A DNA stretch of 64,000 nt from an uncultured Bacilli bacterium. Lineage in GTDB: Bacteria > Bacillota_I > Bacilli_A > RFN20 > CAG-631. Positions within the stretch are counted from its first letter, which is position 1. Each line of letters opens with the position of its first letter. The stretch spans positions 62,001 through 126,000 of the forward strand of contig CANQVX010000003.1 of assembly GCA_947627355.1 (NCBI GenBank). The letters run 5' to 3'. Made by a program: the position numbers and the translations under genes. This document shows, one piece after another, positions 59,950 through 64,000 of the stretch. The notes under the pieces were generated by a model that made no database searches, was not told the origin of the DNA, and worked only from the letters and a program-made list of their open reading frames with translations.

Positions 59950-61070
59950 TTGAAATTAAAGAAGTTCATTCTAAAAAAGATCTAAAGACTTTTATTAATT
60001 TTCCAGTAAAACTTTATAAGGATTCACCTTATTTCACGCCATTATTAATGATGGATGAAATGAATTGTCTTGACGTTAAAAAGAATCCAGCTAGTACATA
60101 TTGTAAATTCAAATTATTACTAGCTTATAAAGATGGTAAATTAGTAGGAAGAATTTGTGGCATTATTAATAATTTTGCTAATCAAAAATACAATCAAAAA
60201 AGAGTTCGTTTTAATCGTCTTGATATGATTGATGATATTGAAGTAACTAAAGTTTTAATTGGTGCTATTGAAGCCTGGGGTAAAGAAAATGGACTAGAAG
60301 AAATCAATGGTCCACTTGGTTATAGTGATCAAGATAAAGAAGGCTTACTTACTAAGGGTTTTGACCAATTAAATATTTTTATTACTTGCTATACTCATGA
60401 ATATTATGTGAGACATTTAAAAGAACTAGGCTTTGTAGAAGATGCTAAATGGAATGAATACAAAATCTTTATTCCTAAAGAAGTAGATCCTCGTATTGCT
60501 AAATTAGCAAAAAGAGTAGAAGAACGTTATAATCTTCATATGGTTCATTTAAAATCAAAAAGACACATTAAAAATTATGTCATGAAAGCTTTATATTTGG
60601 TTAATGAATGTTATAAAGATTTATATGGATATGTACCAATTGATGATGATCAAATTCGTCATTTAGCTGCTCAATATGTGCCACTAATCAATCTTGATTA
60701 TCTTCAATTAGTTGAAACTGAAGATAAAAGGATTGTTGGTTTAGGTTTAATGGTTCCTTCTCCTGCTTTAGCTGTTAAAAAAAGCAAAGGAAGATTATTC
60801 CCATTTGGTTGGATTGGCTTTTTTAAAGCGTTAAAGAAATCAAAAGTTTTAGAAATGTTATTAGTTGCTGTTGATCCAGCTTATCAAAATAAAGGCGTTA
60901 ATGCCATGATAATAACCGAAGCTGTAAATAACGCTATTAAAAATAAGGTTGAATATGCTGAAACTGGTCCTGAATTACAAACAAATGTTCCAGTTCAAAG
61001 TTTATGGAAAACATTTGAATCAGAACATCATAAAGAAAGACATTGTTTCTTAAAACCTATAACTAAATAA
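59946..61070 (+). CDS. GNAT-like acetyltransferase family protein
   Basis: LLVAVDPAYQNKGVNAMIITEAVNNAI acetyl-CoA motif. Confidence 0.7.
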   Translation: MIEIKEVHSKKDLKTFINFPVKLYKDSPYFTPLLMMDEMNCLDVKKNPASTYCKFKLLLAYKDGKLVGRICGIINNFANQKYNQKRVRFNRLDMIDDIEVTKVLIGAIEAWGKENGLEEINGPLGYSDQDKEGLLTKGFDQLNIFITCYTHEYYVRHLKELGFVEDAKWNEYKIFIPKEVDPRIAKLAKRVEERYNLHMVHLKSKRHIKNYVMKALYLVNECYKDLYGYVPIDDDQIRHLAAQYVPLINLDYLQLVETEDKRIVGLGLMVPSPALAVKKSKGRLFPFGWIGFFKALKKSKVLEMLLVAVDPAYQNKGVNAMIITEAVNNAIKNKVEYAETGPELQTNVPVQSLWKTFESEHHKERHCFLKPITK

Positions 61071-61156
61071 GAAGTCCTATTTTTGGATTTCTTTTTTTGT
61101 TTTTTGCTTTTTTTATGAAACAAAATAGACTATAATAAAAAACGTGGTGAGAAAAC

Positions 61157-61372
61157 ATGATTGATAAAAAATTACTAGACCGAATAAATGAACTAGCTCG
61201 TAAAGAAAGTTTAACTGAAGAAGAAAAACAAGAACAAAAAGAATTGAGAAATCAATATCTTGCTTTATTTAGAGCGGGTTTTAGGAGTCAACTTGAAAAT
61301 ATTACGGTAATTGATGCTAATGGCAATGATGTTACTCCTGCAAAAATAAAAGAAATGAGGAATAAAAACTAA
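61157..61372 (+). CDS. DUF896 family protein (YnzC-like)
   Basis: INELARKESLTEEEKQEQKELRNQYLALFRAGFRSQL. Confidence 0.93.
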   Translation: MIDKKLLDRINELARKESLTEEEKQEQKELRNQYLALFRAGFRSQLENITVIDANGNDVTPAKIKEMRNKN

Positions 61373-63321
61373 TGGATAATCGCTGTGTCAATACTTTAAG
61401 ATGTTTAGCAATGGATGTTATCGATAAAGCTAATTCTGGACATCCTGGAATGGCTTTAGGAAGTGCACCTATCTTGCATACAATTTTTACAAGACATTTA
61501 ATTTCTAGTCCAATTGATTCAAAATGGATTCAAAGAGATCGCTTTGTTTTATCATCTGGTCATGCATCTGCTTTGTATTATAGTTTACTTCATTTATGTG
61601 GCTATCATATTTCCTTAGATGATTTAAAGAGCTTCCGTCAATTAAATTCATTAACTCCAGGCCATCCTGAATCACATTTAACTGATGGTGTTGATGTATC
61701 AACAGGACCTTTAGGACAAGGAGTTGCTACTGCTGTAGGGCTAGCAATGGCTGAAAGACATTTAGTTGCTACTTATCCTAATTTAGATGTTTTAAGTCAC
61801 TACACATATGTTTTATGTGGTGATGGTGATTTAGAAGAAGGTGTTGCTCTTGAAGCAATGTCACTTGCAGGTTTATATAAATTAAATAAATTAATCGTTT
61901 GTTATGATAATAACGATGTTACTTTAGATGGTCCTTTAGCTCAATCAAATGTCGAAAACATGAAAATGAAAGCTGAAGCTATGAATTGGAATGTTTTAGA
62001 AGTTAAAGATGGTAATGATGTTGAAGCTATTGATAAAGCTTTAATAGAAGCTAAAAAAGAACAAGAAAAACCAACCTTAATTATTATTAAAACTGTTATT
62101 GGTTATGGTAGTGAACTTCAAGGCACTTGTGCCGTTCATGGAGCTCCACTTAAAAAAGAAAGAACAGCTAAATTAAAAGAATTCTTAAAAATGCCTCAAG
62201 AAGAATTCTATATTCCTGATGATGTTAGAAAATTTTATCAAGATAGTTATATTACTCGTGGAAATAAAGCCTATCTTGAATATCAAAATAAAGTCAAAAA
62301 CTTATCACAAAAGCAACAAAAACAACTACAAATGTTACTTAACGATGAACTAGATGAAGAATTATTTAGAAAAGTAAATGCTTATCCATCTGGTTATAGT
62401 AATTCAACTCGTAATGTATCAGGAGAATTACTAAATTATTATTGTGATAACTCATCTTTATTATTTGGTGGTGCTGCCGATGTTGCTAAATCAGTAATGA
62501 CTGGTTTAAAAAATCAAGAAGACTTCAAAGCAACTAATTATGCCGGTAGAAACATTAATTTTGGTATTCGTGAATTTGCTATGGCATGTATTTGTAATGG
62601 TCTTGCAATTCATGGTGGGCTTAAAGCTTATTGTGGCTCATTCATGGTCTTTGTTGATTATTTCAAAGCCGCTATTAGAATGTCATCATTAATGGAACTT
62701 CCAGTTATTTATTTGATGTCTCATGATAGTATTGCTGTTGGTGAAGATGGACCAACTCATCAACCAATTGAACAACTAGCAACTTTAAGAGCAATTCCTA
62801 ATTTAAATACTATTAGAGTTGCTGATGCTAATGAAACAATTGGTGCTTATGAAATAGCCCTTAAATCAAAACATACCCCAACAGCTATTATCTTATCTAG
62901 ACAAAACTTAACAACACTTCCTAATTCAAGTAGTGAAGATGTTAAATATGGTGCTTATGTAATAGCAAAAGAAGATAAGAGATTAGATGCTATTTTAATT
63001 GCTACTGGTAGTGAAGTAGAACTAGCTTATAAAGCAAAACTAGCATTAAAGAGTTATGATATTGATGTAAGAGTTGTTTCAATGCCATCATGGTACTTAT
63101 TTGAAAAACAATCAGATGAATATAAAGAAAGTGTCTTACCATCTAATTGTAAGAATCGTCTATCAATCGAAATGGCAAGTGAATTTGGTTGGCACAAATA
63201 TGCAACAAATTGTATGTCAATTAATGAATTTGGTAGAAGTGGAAAAGCAAGCGATGTTATTGAATATTTCAAATTCAATGTCGATACAGTTGTAAATAAA
63301 GTAAAAAATATGCTTAAGTAA
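61372..63321 (+). CDS. tkt: transketolase
   Basis: ANSGHPGMALGSAP, GHPESHLTDGVDVSTGPLGQG, GEDGPTHQPIEQL. Confidence 0.97.
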   Translation: MDNRCVNTLRCLAMDVIDKANSGHPGMALGSAPILHTIFTRHLISSPIDSKWIQRDRFVLSSGHASALYYSLLHLCGYHISLDDLKSFRQLNSLTPGHPESHLTDGVDVSTGPLGQGVATAVGLAMAERHLVATYPNLDVLSHYTYVLCGDGDLEEGVALEAMSLAGLYKLNKLIVCYDNNDVTLDGPLAQSNVENMKMKAEAMNWNVLEVKDGNDVEAIDKALIEAKKEQEKPTLIIIKTVIGYGSELQGTCAVHGAPLKKERTAKLKEFLKMPQEEFYIPDDVRKFYQDSYITRGNKAYLEYQNKVKNLSQKQQKQLQMLLNDELDEELFRKVNAYPSGYSNSTRNVSGELLNYYCDNSSLLFGGAADVAKSVMTGLKNQEDFKATNYAGRNINFGIREFAMACICNGLAIHGGLKAYCGSFMVFVDYFKAAIRMSSLMELPVIYLMSHDSIAVGEDGPTHQPIEQLATLRAIPNLNTIRVADANETIGAYEIALKSKHTPTAIILSRQNLTTLPNSSSEDVKYGAYVIAKEDKRLDAILIATGSEVELAYKAKLALKSYDIDVRVVSMPSWYLFEKQSDEYKESVLPSNCKNRLSIEMASEFGWHKYATNCMSINEFGRSGKASDVIEYFKFNVDTVVNKVKNMLK

Positions 63322-63340
63322 TCTAATATGACAAAATAAG

Positions 63341-63381
63341 ACACCTCAAGCATCTATAATAGACTTGGAGGTGTTTTTTTT
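63341..63381 (+). terminator. terminator hairpin after tkt, containing a TATAAT in the loop and the downstream SD in the 3' arm
   Basis: ACACCTCAAG catcTATAATaga CTTGGAGGTGT TTTTTTT. Confidence 0.65.
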
Positions 63382-63762
63382 ATGAAAAAAATATTGTTTT
63401 ATCAATTACAAAATTCATTCTTAGATTTGTTTTTAAACGAGGCAGATATTATTTCTAATTTGATTAATAATCATGAACTAGAAGTGGCTAGAAAACAATT
63501 AAGCTTAATGCTAAAACCACTTGATAATCAACAAATTATCAATTTAATTGTGCATGAGTGTCACGATTTAGAAGAATTAATTGTCAGTGAAAATGTTATT
63601 CATTTAAGCATTAAAAATGAATTCTTTGAACAAATAGTAATTTTTGATAATTATATTTCTTATGAATATGATAATGAATATAAGATACTTTATAAAAAAA
63701 TCAAAAATGTCTTAAAAGATTTTCATGAATGTAATGAAACAATATCAAGAGTGATGGTATAA
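63382..63762 (+). CDS. hypothetical protein
   Basis: GGAGG SD 10 nt upstream of ATG; no recognised motif. Confidence 0.55.
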   Translation: MKKILFYQLQNSFLDLFLNEADIISNLINNHELEVARKQLSLMLKPLDNQQIINLIVHECHDLEELIVSENVIHLSIKNEFFEQIVIFDNYISYEYDNEYKILYKKIKNVLKDFHECNETISRVMV

Positions 63763-63764
63763 AA

Positions 63765-63788
63765 AAACTAAGACTTGCGTCTTAGTTA
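63765..63788. terminator. bidirectional terminator
   Basis: AACTAAGAC ttgc GTCTTAGTT. Confidence 0.7.
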
Positions 63789-64000
63789 AGTTTTGTAAAT
63801 GTTAATGTTGCATTTTTACTAGTTATTGAATCAATTGATATCTTATAACCTATTTCACTATAATCATTAAAGATAGCGGCACCATTTTCAAAGTGACTAA
63901 ATAATGCAGTGAATAAATTTGGATCAAATACATTACCTTGAGTAAACAAGGTATCATTTGTTGCAACTTCACCATTTTTAAATGTATTTCTGCCAGATGA
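63786..64000 (-). CDS. C-terminal fragment of an unidentified protein (5' end outside window)
   Basis: Open minus-strand frame SSGRNTFKNGEVATNDTLFTQGNVFDPNLF...LTFTKLN* to the window edge. Confidence 0.6.

Noticed and set aside
61505-63353. Minus-strand and +2 frame ORFs inside transketolase
   Set aside because: Overlap a full-length conserved tkt; no motif.

Overview
The window is a low-GC, densely coding chromosomal segment from a spore-forming Bacillota/Bacilli-like lineage. I saw no rRNA, tRNA, CRISPR array or transposase. Readable blocks: (i) a ymfH-like M16 peptidase (partial), acpS, ssb-like, thyA-folA-plsC-pdp; (ii) dacF, spoIIAA-spoIIAB-sigF and spoVAC-AD-AEb-AF; (iii) galT, two Gfo/Idh/MocA dehydrogenases, a Phe T-box with pheST, rpmF; (iv) ZIP transporter, large phosphoesterase lipoprotein, two small 4-TM proteins, RNase J-like, dapA with a divergent dpaA, ispG, ROK-like kinase, heterodimeric ABC exporter with LysR, BspA-type LRR lipoprotein, ECF S component, GH2; (v) mraZ-rsmH-ftsL, apt, relA, hisS, aspS, GNAT, DUF896, tkt. 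Strongest hunt results: a G9 homopolymer inside the -35/-10 spacer of an otherwise perfect consensus promoter (candidate phase-variable promoter, 34409-34439); spoVAF split by a frameshift that an 11-bp deletion between 10-bp direct repeats would explain exactly (~17221-17236); a strong minus-strand promoter driving a ~55-nt hairpin/terminator transcript (2078-2166), a candidate tiny ncRNA; a divergent dipicolinate synthase A gene coupled to dapA behind a sigma-K-like promoter; and an RNase J-family protein whose metal-binding motifs are degraded. All calls come from reading the sequence and recalled family motifs; no database search was run.
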